Positions 38,569-48,302 of a DNA stretch of 64,000 nucleotides are shown in pieces. Within the stretch, counting starts at the first letter, position 1. Each line of letters begins with the position of its first letter. This stretch comes from Brucellaceae bacterium (lineage in GTDB: Bacteria; Pseudomonadota; Alphaproteobacteria; Rhizobiales; Rhizobiaceae), in assembly GCA_020637775.1 (NCBI GenBank), contig JACKJV010000010.1, forward strand, positions 75,552 to 139,551, given 5' to 3'. Below the pieces are notes generated by a model that was not told the origin of the DNA, made no database searches, and saw only the letters and a program-made list of their open reading frames with translations. The translations under genes and the position numbers were made by a program.

Positions 38569-39765
38569 TCAGGCTGTTTTTCGCGGCCGCATGATCTGCC
38601 GCGAAAGGATGAGCGCGATATAGACGGCAAAGAAGGCGGCCAGGACATGGGCGAATCCATTGGGGCCGGAGACCTCCATGCCGACACCGATGGCCGCGGG
38701 GCCGGCCAGCATGCCCAGCGCATAACAGAAGACGAAGGCGGCATTGGCCTGCACAAGCTGCCGGCCTCTCAGCCGCGCCCCCAGATGTGCCAGGCTGACC
38801 GTGTAGAGCCCGGCCACGACACCGCCCCACACGAACAGCATGGCCGCCGTCATGTGCCAGTCATGCGAGATCATCGGCAGGACGCCCATGCCGGCAAGGC
38901 CGGTCACGGCGCAGGCCAGCAGGATGGTGCGCCGGTCGCGCACCCGGTCGCTGATGATTCCCAGCGGGATTTGCAGCACCACATTGCCAAGTCCCACCAT
39001 GGTCAGCAGCAGGGCGGCACTGGCCTCGTCATAGCCCACACGCAGCCCGTAGACCGGGAAAAGCGCAAAGCCTCCCGTCTCCACCGCGCCGAAGACCAGC
39101 ACCGCGAAAGTGGCTGTCGGCACGAGGATGATGTAGCGCCAGAAGTCGCTGCCGGCTGCAATGCCATCATCGCCGGCGAGATCGGGCGCGTCGCGCGTGG
39201 CCAGCAGGACCGGCAGCGCCGCCAGCGTGATCAGGGCCAGCGTGAAACCGAAGGGCAGGAAGCCCTCCGAACCAAGCTGGGCGAAAATCCACGGTCCCGC
39301 GGCGAAGCCGAGCGAAAGGACAGTGGCATAGACGCCAAGCACGAAGCCGCGCCGTGCAGGCGGCGCGCAATGGTTGATCCATGATTCCGACAGGATGAAC
39401 AGCACCGTGATGGCGAAATGCAGCGCCGCGCGCAGCACGAACCAGGAAGCGAACGAATCGAAAAAATGGAAGCTGACGAAGGAGACCCCGCCGATGGCCA
39501 GCATGGCAAGGACGACCGGTATCATGCCGAAACGAACGGCCAGCGGGGTGGCGAAAGGGGCGGCCGCCAGCGAGGCAAGGCCTGCGACCGCCGTATTGAG
39601 GCCGATCATGCCGGCGGAAAAGCCGCGGGCTTCCAGCACGAAGGAGAGCAGCGGCATGCCGAGCCCGATGGCGATACCGACCACGGAAATCGAGGCGATC
39701 GCCGCGGCAAGGCCTCGCCACTGAACCGTTTCCTGCCCGGTACCGTCAGTAAACTCGGGCTGCAT
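38569..39765 (-). CDS. major facilitator superfamily transporter
   Basis: 398 residues with 12 predicted helices in two halves. The cytoplasmic loop between helices 2 and 3 (PLAVRFGMIPV) is a weak motif A, and the second-half counterpart LGIISDRVRDRRTI is clear. SESWINHCAPPARRGFVLG resembles the YcaD/YfkF group of putative drug or metabolite exporters. Substrate unknown. It lies between rpmG and a NUDIX gene on the minus strand, an order seen in other Hyphomicrobiales. Confidence 0.88.
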   Translation of the reverse strand: MQPEFTDGTGQETVQWRGLAAAIASISVVGIAIGLGMPLLSFVLEARGFSAGMIGLNTAVAGLASLAAAPFATPLAVRFGMIPVVLAMLAIGGVSFVSFHFFDSFASWFVLRAALHFAITVLFILSESWINHCAPPARRGFVLGVYATVLSLGFAAGPWIFAQLGSEGFLPFGFTLALITLAALPVLLATRDAPDLAGDDGIAAGSDFWRYIILVPTATFAVLVFGAVETGGFALFPVYGLRVGYDEASAALLLTMVGLGNVVLQIPLGIISDRVRDRRTILLACAVTGLAGMGVLPMISHDWHMTAAMLFVWGGVVAGLYTVSLAHLGARLRGRQLVQANAAFVFCYALGMLAGPAAIGVGMEVSGPNGFAHVLAAFFAVYIALILSRQIMRPRKTA

Positions 39766-39804
39766 GTGGTGATTCCCGCCTGTGGTTGAGGCTGCGCCCC
39801 GAGG

Positions 39805-40548
39805 TCAGAGCACGTCGCGCCGGAACTGGTTGTGGATCATGCGATAGAAGGGAACGGGTCCGCCCGGCACAAGCTCCGGATCGGTTTCCAGCCGCTTGCC
39901 CAGCTCCTCGATCACCGTGCGCGTGATGATGGGAATGTCCGCATCCATCGCATCGGCCAGTTCCAGCCACATCAGCTCTTCCAGCTCCTGCGTCGGGCCG
40001 CCTTCCGGCAGTTCCAGCGCCGCGCTGTCGCGCCAGACGGCGAAGAAGCGCGTGTCGAAACGGCGAACCCGCCCGGGCGGCGTGATGGCGCGGGCGACGA
40101 ACCGCAGTCCTTCCAGGGAAGGCGCAACGCCATGGGCGCTGAATCCCTGCCAATCCGCGGCCCTTGTGGTGAAGTCCTGCCTGTGGCCGATCAGGATGCC
40201 GGCTTCCTCGTAGGTCTCGCGCACCGCCGACATGGCGATGGCGCGGGCCCGCGCCGGCGTGAAGCGGGCGCGCGTGAGGCTGTTCAGCTTCTCGGCTTCG
40301 GCCGCCGGCAGGTCGGCGGCCGTCGGGATGCGGGCATCGGCCGGATCGGTCCGTCCGCCCGGAAACACGAATTTGCCGGGCATGAAGGCATGCTTGTGAT
40401 GCCGCTTGCCCAACAGCACCTTCGGCTTCGGCCCGGACCGGTCCAGCAGCAGCAGCGTGGCCGCGTCGCGCGGGCGTAGCGGCCCCTTGCCCAGGGCAAA
40501 ATCCTTGTTGACGGCCTTGTCGATCTCGGCGCGCGTCATTCCGTCCAT
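39805..40548 (-). CDS. NUDIX hydrolase
   Basis: 247 residues. The NUDIX box is split by an insertion: VFPGGRTDPADARIP supplies the first glycine turn, and after about 35 residues AMSAVRETYEEAGILIG supplies the RExxEExG core. This long form is found in many alphaproteobacteria as a predicted NUDIX hydrolase related to the NUDT19 type, which cleaves CoA derivatives; the substrate here is not shown. Its stop lies 39 bases before the MFS start, and it follows the DUF983 gene by six bases, so the three are likely an operon. Confidence 0.85.
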   Translation of the reverse strand: MDGMTRAEIDKAVNKDFALGKGPLRPRDAATLLLLDRSGPKPKVLLGKRHHKHAFMPGKFVFPGGRTDPADARIPTAADLPAAEAEKLNSLTRARFTPARARAIAMSAVRETYEEAGILIGHRQDFTTRAADWQGFSAHGVAPSLEGLRFVARAITPPGRVRRFDTRFFAVWRDSAALELPEGGPTQELEELMWLELADAMDADIPIITRTVIEELGKRLETDPELVPGGPVPFYRMIHNQFRRDVL

Positions 40549-40554
40549 GTTCGT

Positions 40555-40998
40555 TCAGTCCTGTTCGGGATGGGTATCCGGTTCGTCATCGTTGCCGCCG
40601 AAGCCATGCATGTAAAGCGCCCATTGAAGCCCGACCACAGATCCCTTGACCGGTTGCAGGATGGCCAGCGACATGGCGATGGTTATCGGCACCCAGATTG
40701 CCAGATGCTGCCAGTTGGAAAGCGTGTAGAGCCGCTCGACACCCATGAAGGCGCCGACGACGATATGCCCGACGATGAAGATGACGAGATAGGCGGGCAG
40801 GTCATCGGCACGGTGGTGATGAATTTCCTCGTGACACGTCGCGCAGGCGTCGACTGTCTTGGCGAAACCCCTGAACAGCCGTCCTTCGCCGCAATTGGGG
40901 CAGCGTCCGCGCCAACCGCGCCACATGGCCTGTCCCAGGGCGCGGGTCGGCCGCCCGCTATGCGCTTCGCCGCCGAACTGGCGGATATCGTGTGTCAT
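40555..40998 (-). CDS. DUF983 family membrane protein
   Basis: 147 residues. A zinc-ribbon-like N-terminus (CPNCGEGRLF, then CATCHEEI) is followed by two membrane helices (AYLVIFIVGHIVVGAF and LAIWVPITIAMSLAIL). This is the DUF983 layout; function unknown, often next to rnr or cytochrome oxidase genes. The ATG overlaps the rnr stop by four bases, so translation is coupled. The C-terminus is acidic and variable. Confidence 0.87.
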   Translation of the reverse strand: MTHDIRQFGGEAHSGRPTRALGQAMWRGWRGRCPNCGEGRLFRGFAKTVDACATCHEEIHHHRADDLPAYLVIFIVGHIVVGAFMGVERLYTLSNWQHLAIWVPITIAMSLAILQPVKGSVVGLQWALYMHGFGGNDDEPDTHPEQD

Positions 40999-43298
40999 CG
41001 TCTTCCCTTGCCCCCTGATCGCCCCTTGGCCACCCGCGTCCGGCCGCGCGAACCTGCCTTGGTCTTGTGAAAGGAACGTGTCATGCCCGGCAGCGGCCGG
41101 GCTTCGCTGGCCATGGCCATGAGGATGGAGCCGGCCATCGGCGCGATTTCCACCAGTTCCACCTGTACCTTGTCGCCCAGCCGCCAGCCTTCCCCGGACG
41201 ATGATCCGGCCACCGCATGGGAGGCTTCGTCATAGTGGAAATATTCGTCGCCAAGCTTCGAGATGGGGATGAACCCGTCCGCGCCGAATTGCGGCAACTG
41301 CACGAACAGCCCGGCCTTGGTGACGCCGGTGATCCGGCCGTCGAAAACCTGGCCCACCTGGTCTGCCAGATGCGAGGCGATCAGCCGGTCCACCGTCTCG
41401 CGCTCGGCCGCCATGGCCCGCCGTTCCGTGGCCGAGATCAGCGCCGAGATGTCGTCGAGCCGGGCTTCCTCGTCCTTGGTCAGGCCATCGTCGCCAAGCT
41501 TCAGCGCCCGGATCAGCGCGCGATGCACGATCAGGTCGGCATAGCGGCGGATCGGCGAGGTGAAATGCGCGTAGCGCTGAAGGTTGAGCCCGAAATGACC
41601 GATATTGGCCGGCGAATAGATGGCCTGGCTCTGGCTGCGCAGAACCACTTCATTGACCAGCGCCTCGTTTTCCGTGTCATCGACCGCCGAAAGGATGGTG
41701 TTGAACTGGGCCGGGCGCAATTGCGCGCCGCGCGCCAGCGAGAGGCCGACGGTGCGCAGGAATTCGCGCAGGCTCTCCTGCTTGGCCAGCGAGGGCATGT
41801 CATGCACCCGGTAGACCAGCGCCTGGCTCTTCGTTTCCAGCGTCTCGGCGGCCGAGACATTGGCCTGGATCATGAATTCCTCGACCAGCTTGTGCGCGTC
41901 GAGGCGGTCGGGCACCGTAACCCGGTCCACGGTGCCGTCTTCCTTCAGCAGGATCTTGCGTTCCGGCAGATCCAGTTCCAGCGGCTCACGGTTGGCGCGG
42001 CCGCGCGCCAGCACGCGGTAGGCCTCCCACAAAGGCTTGAGGACCGTGTCGAGGATCGGGCCGGTCTTCTCGTCCGGTGCGCCGTCAATGGCGGCCTGTG
42101 CCTGCACATAGGCCAGCCGTGCCGAAGACCGCATCATGATGCGGTGGAAGGAATGCCTGAGCTTGCGCCCCTTGGACGAGAAGACCATGCGCACGGCCAG
42201 GGCCGGCCGGTCCACATCCTCCTTCAGCGAGCAAAGGTCGTTGGAAATGCGTTCAGGCAGCATCGGCACCACCCGGTCGGGGAAGTAGACCGAATTGCCG
42301 CGCTTGAGGGCCTCGCGGTCCAGTGCCGAGCCGGAACGGACATAGGCGGCCACATCGGCAATGGCGACCGTGACGACATGGCCGCCGGGATTGTCGGGAT
42401 CGCTGTCGGCCTCGGCGTGGATGGCGTCGTCGTGATCCTTGGCATCGGCCGGGTCGATGGTGACGAGATCCATGCCGCGCCAGTCCTCGCGGCCCTCCAT
42501 CGTGGCCGGTGTCGCAGCAGACGCTTCGGCGAGAACGTCCTGCGGAAAGACATGCGGGATCTCGTGGGCATGGATGGCGATCATCGAGATCGCCTTTTCG
42601 GAAGCCACCGAGCCGATCACCTGCATCACCCGTGCGCGGGCAAGGCCATGGCGCGGGCTGCGCCCGGGCTGCACTTCCACCAGGTCGCCGGGCCGGGCTT
42701 CGCCCCGGTCGTCGGCCTCGACCACCAGCTCGTCCTGCTTGCGGTCGACCGGCTCGATGCGCAGGCTGCCGTCGGTGAGTTCACGGAACACGCCCAGCAC
42801 GGCGTCGCGGCGCTTGTCCAGCACCTTCATCACCCGTGCCGAATAGGCCGGCCCGTCGTCCCTGTCGGAAGCGAAGGTCTTGGCCAGCACCCGGTCGCCG
42901 ACACCGGGCTGGCGGCCGGGTGCATTGCGGCTGGTCCTGACGGATACGACCGGTGCCGCGCCGTCCGCTTCGTCCCATTCCATCGGCCGCGCCACAAGCC
43001 CGCCGTCGCTGTCACGGCCGAAGATCTCCAGCACCGTGACCTGGGGCAGGGCACCGGGACGCGAAAGGCGCTTGCGCCGCTTCTCGATCAGGCCTTCGTC
43101 CTGGAGATCGCGCAGCATCTGCTTGAGTTCGACGCGGGCATCGCCCTTCAGGTTGAACGCCTTGGCCAGTTCACGCTTGCCGGCCGAATCGGGATTTTCG
43201 GCGATGAAGCGCAGGATTTCTTCGCGCGAGGGCATGTGCGCGTTGCGCGCGGGCCTGTCCGCCCGGGCTTTTCCGGTGCCTGGCAGGCGGCGCGCCAT
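40995..43298 (-). CDS. rnr: ribonuclease R
   Basis: 767 residues. An N-terminal winged-helix region (REEILRFIAENPDSAGKREL) and a cold-shock-like region precede the RNB domain, with the catalytic acidic cluster in TIDPADAKDHDDAIHAE. PIRRYADLIVHRAL marks its C-terminal part. An S1 domain follows (GRITGVTKAGLFVQLPQFG) and a Lys/Arg-rich tail ends the protein. RNase R degrades structured RNA 3' to 5'. The start ATG overlaps the topA stop (TGATG), supporting it over MPSREE 21 codons later. Confidence 0.94.
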   Translation of the reverse strand: MARRLPGTGKARADRPARNAHMPSREEILRFIAENPDSAGKRELAKAFNLKGDARVELKQMLRDLQDEGLIEKRRKRLSRPGALPQVTVLEIFGRDSDGGLVARPMEWDEADGAAPVVSVRTSRNAPGRQPGVGDRVLAKTFASDRDDGPAYSARVMKVLDKRRDAVLGVFRELTDGSLRIEPVDRKQDELVVEADDRGEARPGDLVEVQPGRSPRHGLARARVMQVIGSVASEKAISMIAIHAHEIPHVFPQDVLAEASAATPATMEGREDWRGMDLVTIDPADAKDHDDAIHAEADSDPDNPGGHVVTVAIADVAAYVRSGSALDREALKRGNSVYFPDRVVPMLPERISNDLCSLKEDVDRPALAVRMVFSSKGRKLRHSFHRIMMRSSARLAYVQAQAAIDGAPDEKTGPILDTVLKPLWEAYRVLARGRANREPLELDLPERKILLKEDGTVDRVTVPDRLDAHKLVEEFMIQANVSAAETLETKSQALVYRVHDMPSLAKQESLREFLRTVGLSLARGAQLRPAQFNTILSAVDDTENEALVNEVVLRSQSQAIYSPANIGHFGLNLQRYAHFTSPIRRYADLIVHRALIRALKLGDDGLTKDEEARLDDISALISATERRAMAAERETVDRLIASHLADQVGQVFDGRITGVTKAGLFVQLPQFGADGFIPISKLGDEYFHYDEASHAVAGSSSGEGWRLGDKVQVELVEIAPMAGSILMAMASEARPLPGMTRSFHKTKAGSRGRTRVAKGRSGGKGRR

Positions 43299-45916
43299 CA
43301 GGCCGTCTTCTTCGCGGCGGTTTTCTTCGCCGCCGGCTTCTTGGCCGCTGCCGGTTTCTTGGCAGGCGATGCCTTGCGCGCCGCCTTCTTGCCACCGCCG
43401 GACTTGCCGGCCTTTTCCGCGATCAGCGCCAGCGCCTCTTCCAGCGTCACCGATTGCGGATCCTTGCCGTTGGGCAGCGTGGCGTTGACCTTCTCCCAGT
43501 TGACATAGGGGCCGTAGCGTCCGTCACGCACGGTGATTGCGCCACCGTCGGGGTGATCGCCCAGTTCCTTCAGGGCCGCAGGCTTCGCACGCCCGCGCCC
43601 GGCGCCCTTGGAGGCCTTCTCCGCCAGCACCGAAACCGCGCGGTTGATGCCGATGGAGAAGACATCCTCGATGCTCTCCAGATTGGCATAGGTGCCGTCA
43701 TGCAGCACGAAGGGACCGTAGCGGCCAAGGCCGGCGGAAATCATCTTCCCGCTTTCCGGGTGCTGGCCGACATCGCGCGGCAGGTTGATCAGCGCGAGCG
43801 CCTTTTCCAGGTCGATATCGGCTGGTTGCCAGCCCTTGGGCAGGCTGGAACGCTTGGCCTCCTTGCCTTCGCCCCGCTGCACATAAGGGCCGAAGCGGCC
43901 GGAGCGCAGGGTGATTTCCTCGCTCGTATAGGGGTCGTTGCCGAGCACCTTGTTGCCGTCTTCCAGCCCGGCGCCGTCGCCGCCGCCCTCGCCATTTTCT
44001 CCGAGCTGGCGCGTGAATCCGCATTCTGGATAGTTGGAGCAGCCGACAAAGGCACCATACTTGCCGAGCTTCAGCGAAAGCTGGCCGTTTCCACACTTCG
44101 GGCAGATGCGCGGGTCCGAGCCATCCTCGCGGGCCGGGAAGGCGAGCGGCGCCAGTTCCTCGTTCAGCGCGTCGAGAACGTCGGAAACCCGCAATTCCTT
44201 GGTCTCGTCGACAGCAGCCGTGAAATCGCGCCAGAAGTCGCGCAACACATCGCGCCAGGCCAGCCTGCCATCGGAAATCTCGTCGAGTTTTTCCTCAAGC
44301 CCGGCGGTGAAGTCATATTCCACATAGCGGCTGAAGAAATTTTCGAGGAAGGCTGTCACCACCCGGCCCTTGGAGCCGGGGATGAGCTTGCGCTTGTCGA
44401 TGGTCACGTAATCGCGGTCCTGCAGCGTCTGCAGGGTGGCGGCATAGGTGGAGGGCCGGCCGATGCCGAGTTCTTCCATCTTCTTGATCAGCGATGCTTC
44501 CGAATAGCGCGGCGGCGGCTCCGTGGAATGTTCCGAAACGTCGATGGACTGGCGATCGACATCCTCGCCGGAGCGGATGTCCGGCAGGCGGCCATCCTCC
44601 TCGTCCTGGGCATCCTCGTCCTTGCTCTCGGTGTAGGCGGCAAGGAAGCCGTCGAAGCGGATCACCTGGCCATTGGCGCGCAGTTCGGCCGTCTTGCCGG
44701 CGCCCGAGGCGATGATGTCCACGGCCGTGCGTTCCAGCTCGGCGGCATTCATCTGGCTGGCAATGGCCCGCTTCCAGATCATCTCGTAGAGACGGTACTG
44801 GTCGTTGTCGAGATGGGCGCGCACCGAAGCCGGCGTGCGCGAAAAGTCGGTCGGGCGGATGGCCTCGTGGGCCTCCTGTGCGTTTTTCGCCTTGGTGGAA
44901 TAGTGCCGCGGTTTTTCCGGCAGGTACTTGTCGCCGAATTCCTTGCCGATGGTCTCGCGCGCCGCCGAAATCGCTTCGGGTGCCATCTGCACGCCATCGG
45001 TTCGCATGTAGGTGATCAGGCCGGCCGTTTCGCCGCCCACGTCAACGCCTTCATAGAGCCGCTGGGCAACCTGCATGGTGCGCGTGGCGCCAAAACCGAG
45101 CCGCGAAGAGGCGGCCTGCTGAAGGGTGGAGGTGGTGAAGGGCGGAGCCGGGTTGCGCTTGGCGGGCTTGGCCTCCACCGACGCGACCCTGAAGGTCGAC
45201 GCGTCCAGCACCTTGCGGATGTCGTCGGCCTGTTCGGCGCTGGTGATGTCCAGCTTCTGCGCCTTCTTGCCGTCAAAGGTCATCAGGCGGGCCGGGAACG
45301 AATCTCCGCGCGGCGTCAGGAACGTGCCCGCGACGAGCCAGTAGGCTTCCCGGACGAAGCGTTCGATCTCCGCCTCGCGGTCGCAGACGAGCCTCAGCGC
45401 GACCGACTGCACCCGGCCGGCCGAGCGTGCGCCCGGCAGCTTGCGCCACAGCACGGGCGACAGCGTGAAGCCGACGAGGTAATCGAGCGCCCGGCGCGCC
45501 AGATAGGCTTCCACCAGCGGCGCGTCGATCTCGCGCGGATTGGCCATGGCGTCAAGAACGGCATTCTTGGTGATGGCGTTGAAGACGACCCGGCGCACCG
45601 GCTTGTCCTTGATCGCCTTCTTCTGCTTCAGCACTTCGAGCACATGCCAGGAAATGGCCTCGCCCTCGCGATCCGGGTCAGTCGCCAGAAACAGCGAATC
45701 GGCTTCCTTCACAGCCTTGGAAATCTCCGTCAGGCGCTTGGAGGACGCGGCATCCACCTGCCAGGACATGGCGAAATCCTCGTCCGGGCGCACGGAGCCA
45801 TCCTTTGGCGGCAGATCCCGCACATGCCCGAAGGAGGCCAGAACCTTGTAGTTCTTGCCCAGATACTTGTTGATCGTTTTCGCCTTCGCGGGCGATTCGA
45901 CAATCACGACGTCCAT
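43298..45916 (-). CDS. topA: DNA topoisomerase I
   Basis: 872 residues. The Toprim domain opens with MDVVIVESPAKAKTINKYLG and has the ATDPDREGEAI triad. The active-site tyrosine lies in LITYMRTDGVQM. The C-terminus carries a zinc-ribbon (CPKCGNGQLSLK, CSNYPECGF), repeated topo-C domains (SGRFGPYVQRG, LGRYGPFVLHDG, DGRYGPYVNWEK) and a Lys/Ala-rich tail typical of alphaproteobacteria. It relaxes negative supercoils. ATG 45916 gives the family start; the ten upstream codons are rejected. It shares an operon with rnr. Confidence 0.96.
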   Translation of the reverse strand: MDVVIVESPAKAKTINKYLGKNYKVLASFGHVRDLPPKDGSVRPDEDFAMSWQVDAASSKRLTEISKAVKEADSLFLATDPDREGEAISWHVLEVLKQKKAIKDKPVRRVVFNAITKNAVLDAMANPREIDAPLVEAYLARRALDYLVGFTLSPVLWRKLPGARSAGRVQSVALRLVCDREAEIERFVREAYWLVAGTFLTPRGDSFPARLMTFDGKKAQKLDITSAEQADDIRKVLDASTFRVASVEAKPAKRNPAPPFTTSTLQQAASSRLGFGATRTMQVAQRLYEGVDVGGETAGLITYMRTDGVQMAPEAISAARETIGKEFGDKYLPEKPRHYSTKAKNAQEAHEAIRPTDFSRTPASVRAHLDNDQYRLYEMIWKRAIASQMNAAELERTAVDIIASGAGKTAELRANGQVIRFDGFLAAYTESKDEDAQDEEDGRLPDIRSGEDVDRQSIDVSEHSTEPPPRYSEASLIKKMEELGIGRPSTYAATLQTLQDRDYVTIDKRKLIPGSKGRVVTAFLENFFSRYVEYDFTAGLEEKLDEISDGRLAWRDVLRDFWRDFTAAVDETKELRVSDVLDALNEELAPLAFPAREDGSDPRICPKCGNGQLSLKLGKYGAFVGCSNYPECGFTRQLGENGEGGGDGAGLEDGNKVLGNDPYTSEEITLRSGRFGPYVQRGEGKEAKRSSLPKGWQPADIDLEKALALINLPRDVGQHPESGKMISAGLGRYGPFVLHDGTYANLESIEDVFSIGINRAVSVLAEKASKGAGRGRAKPAALKELGDHPDGGAITVRDGRYGPYVNWEKVNATLPNGKDPQSVTLEEALALIAEKAGKSGGGKKAARKASPAKKPAAAKKPAAKKTAAKKTA

Positions 45917-46061
45917 GAAAATCCCGGAGAAACTGTTTTGCCGCATTTCGAACCCTGCCTTGTGGCAGGTCGCTGCTACCGCGTCAAATGGCTGCCTGTT
46001 GCGCCGAGGTCAAGCCCGGCTGCGCGCCACGCCGGGTGCGAATGGTCCCTGGCAAGGCCGA

Positions 46062-46082
46062 TATACAATTTTAAGTTGTATA
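46062..46082. promoter_or_regulatory. inverted repeat in the topA / small-gene divergent region
   Basis: TATACAA (46062-46068) and TTGTATA (46076-46082) are perfect arms around seven AT-rich bases. The 283-base gap 45917-46199 otherwise holds no gene. TTGCAT (about 46093), 16 bases, TATCGT could be the promoter of the 73-residue gene. The repeat is a good candidate operator for either divergent transcript. Confidence 0.45.
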
Positions 46083-46199
46083 AAATGATCTTGCATTTCT
46101 CTATGGTTGCAATATCGTGGGTCTGTGCCGCTCAGGTGGTACACGGGCGGACCAACGAAGTATCGGCGGTCATGATGGCCGCAACCGCGAAGGATGTCC

Positions 46200-46421
46200 A
46201 TGCGCATTGATCAGCCCCATTACAGCCGTACCGACAGACTGGACTACATCCAGTCCATGCTCGGGCAATTGCACACTATGGCCCAGGGCGAACGTTGCGA
46301 CGTTCTCACCTATTTCATCGAAATGGCCTATGTGGAATGTTCCGACATCATTCGCGGCCAGCGTCCCAGAAGGCTGGAACAGGAGACGGCGGCGCACCGC
46401 AAGATCGCGCATTCGGCATGA
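46200..46421 (+). CDS. conserved small hypothetical protein
   Basis: 73 residues, MRIDQPHYSRTDRLDYIQSM and on. The core LDYIQSMLGQLHTMAQGERC followed by LTYFIEMAYVECSDIIRG is predicted helical. It resembles small uncharacterised proteins found in many rhizobia next to dprA or topA, but I know no function. ATG 46200 follows GAAGGA at 46188-46193; ATG 46194 is a less likely alternative. The last residues and stop lie inside a 22-base tandem duplication, so the C-terminus may have been altered. Confidence 0.65.
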   Translation: MRIDQPHYSRTDRLDYIQSMLGQLHTMAQGERCDVLTYFIEMAYVECSDIIRGQRPRRLEQETAAHRKIAHSA

Positions 46422-46447
46422 GGGAATCGCGCATTCGGCATGAGGGA
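46404..46447. repeat. perfect 22-base tandem duplication across the 3' end of the 73-residue gene
   Basis: Bases 46404-46425 and 46426-46447 are identical (unit ATCGCGCATTCGGCATGAGG plus GA). The first copy includes the TGA stop of the gene at 46200-46421. No spacer lies between the copies, as expected from replication slippage. Confidence 0.9.
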
Positions 46448-46500
46448 GAGGCAAATGCATGCAGGCCGTACTGGCGTGGACCGCGCGCTGGTCCGGCTGC

Positions 46501-47637
46501 TCACAGGATGATCGAGACCTGGTTGCCGGCATGGCGTTCAAGCCGGCCCGCAAGGTCGAGTTCGATCAGGACAAGCTGTACCTGGGCCGGTTTCAGCCCG
46601 GTATGGCGTATGACCTCGTCCACATGGACGGGGCTGGGGCCCAAAGCCTGGATGACGCGGCTCCGGTCGTCGTCGCCAGGTGGCGGCGCCGGCATGAGGT
46701 CTTCCTGTTCGTCAAGGCTTGCCTGACCGGCAAAGAGGTCTCGCTGCCCGCCGGTCATCGGTGCAATCTGGTCGATGATGTCATCGGCTTCGGTCACCAC
46801 GCTCGCCCCGTTCTTCAACAGGCGGTTGGAGCCGCCGGCACGCGGATCGAGCGGTGAGCCGGGAACGGCGAAGACGGCGCGGCCCATTTCACCGGCCAGC
46901 CGCGCCGAGATCAGAGAGCCGGAACGCAATGCCGCCTCGACCACGACAAGCCCGAAGGCAAGCCCGGCGATCAGCCGGTTGCGGCGCGGAAAATCCTGCG
47001 CGCGCGGCTGCCAGTGAAACGGCATTTCGGAGATGACGGCGCCGCCCCTGTCCACGATAGCCTCCATCAGCGGCACGTTCTCGGGCGGATAGGGCTGGGA
47101 CAGGCCACCGGCCAGCACGGCCACCGTGCCGCCTTCCAGCGCGCCCTCATGGGCCGCCGTGTCGATGCCGCGGGCCAGTCCGGAGATGACGGCATGGCCG
47201 GCCGCGGCGAGATCGCGGGCCAGCATCCGCGCCATCTTGACACCGGAAAGCGAGGCATTGCGCGCGCCCACGATGGCGCAGGCGGGCAGCGCGAAAACGG
47301 CCGGATCACCACGGAACATGATGACGGGCGGCGGGCCGGGCATGGTCTTGAGCATGGCCGGGTATTCCGCCTCGCCGATGGCCGCGACAATGGCGCCGGC
47401 CTTCATGGCGGCCTCGATCTCCCGTTCGATCTCCGATTCGTGCGGAATGCGCGGCGGCTTGCGCGCTCCGCCGCGCGCGGCCAGTTCCGGCAATTCGTCC
47501 AGCGCGGCTCCGGCGGAACCGTAGCGGTTGATCAGTTCGCGAAAGGTTGCCGGCCCGACATTGTCCGTGCGGATCAGCCGCAGCCATTGCAGCCGCTGGC
47601 GGTCGCTCAGGCGAAAGGCGCGGGCCGGGCTGTCCAT
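46501..47637 (-). CDS. dprA: DNA-processing protein DprA
   Basis: 378 residues. An N-terminal SAM-like helical region (LSDRQRLQWLRLIRTDNVGP) precedes the Rossmann-like core with AIVGARNASLSGVKMA, ISGLARGIDTAAHEGAL and AVPGSPLDPRAGGSNRLL. A C-terminal winged-helix domain ends it (PVHVDEVIRHTGLKPAQVQL). DprA loads RecA on incoming single-stranded DNA in transformation. The ATG at 47637 overlaps the plsY stop (TGATG); the open frame continuing upstream is inside plsY. Confidence 0.94.
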   Translation of the reverse strand: MDSPARAFRLSDRQRLQWLRLIRTDNVGPATFRELINRYGSAGAALDELPELAARGGARKPPRIPHESEIEREIEAAMKAGAIVAAIGEAEYPAMLKTMPGPPPVIMFRGDPAVFALPACAIVGARNASLSGVKMARMLARDLAAAGHAVISGLARGIDTAAHEGALEGGTVAVLAGGLSQPYPPENVPLMEAIVDRGGAVISEMPFHWQPRAQDFPRRNRLIAGLAFGLVVVEAALRSGSLISARLAGEMGRAVFAVPGSPLDPRAGGSNRLLKNGASVVTEADDIIDQIAPMTGGQRDLFAGQASLDEQEDLMPAPPPGDDDRSRVIQALGPSPVHVDEVIRHTGLKPAQVQLVLIELDLAGRLERHAGNQVSIIL

Positions 47638-48251
47638 CAGCCTTTCGCGCCGATTTTCGATTCCGTGCCGGAAAGGAGGCGCGAAATGTTCTGGCGGTGC
47701 TTGAAATAGACGATGGCGCTCATCACGACGAAAAGCGCCGCCGGTCCGTTCTGGCCGAGCAGCCAGAGCACCACCGGCACCACCAGTGCCGCGGTCAGCG
47801 CGGCAAGCGAGGAATAGCGGAACAGGAAGGCCATGGTGAGCCATGTCACCGCGAAGGCCGCCAGTCCCTGCCAGCTCACGCCCAGCAGGACGCCGAGATA
47901 GGTCGCGACACCCTTGCCGCCCTTGAACCGCAGCCAGACCGGGTAAAGGTGGCCGAGAAACGCGCCGAAACCGGCGACAAGGCCGAAGTCCTGGTTCCAT
48001 TGGGCGGCGGCAAGCACCGGAATCGTGCCCTTCAGCGCATCCGCCAGCAGCGTCAGCGCCGCCAGTTTCCTGTTGCCGGTGCGCAGCACATTGGTCGCGC
48101 CGATATTGCCGGAGCCGATCGAGCGCACATCGCCCAGCCCCGCCATGCGGGTCAGGATCAACCCGAAGGGTATGGAGCCGCACAGATAGCCGAAAGCCAG
48201 CGCCAGAAGCAGCGCTGCGCCATTCGCCTGGAAGTCGATTGCCCCGATCAT
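47637..48251 (-). CDS. plsY: glycerol-3-phosphate acyltransferase PlsY
   Basis: 204 residues with five to six membrane helices. The three conserved motifs are [27 protein letters not shown] and [15 protein letters not shown]. PlsY uses acyl-phosphate to acylate glycerol-3-phosphate in the first step of phospholipid synthesis. It is coupled to dprA by overlap and follows the dihydroorotase-like gene by 51 bases on the minus strand, the standard order in Hyphomicrobiales. Confidence 0.95.
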   Translation of the reverse strand: MIGAIDFQANGAALLLALAFGYLCGSIPFGLILTRMAGLGDVRSIGSGNIGATNVLRTGNRKLAALTLLADALKGTIPVLAAAQWNQDFGLVAGFGAFLGHLYPVWLRFKGGKGVATYLGVLLGVSWQGLAAFAVTWLTMAFLFRYSSLAALTAALVVPVVLWLLGQNGPAALFVVMSAIVYFKHRQNISRLLSGTESKIGAKG

Positions 48252-48302
48252 GTCGCGTCCCTTCCGGTGCGGCGCGTTCAGGCCGGTTGCCCGCGCAGCA
48301 GC

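Noticed and set aside
43454..46210. 918-codon plus-strand open frame antisense to topA
   Set aside because: Shadow of a conserved housekeeping gene.
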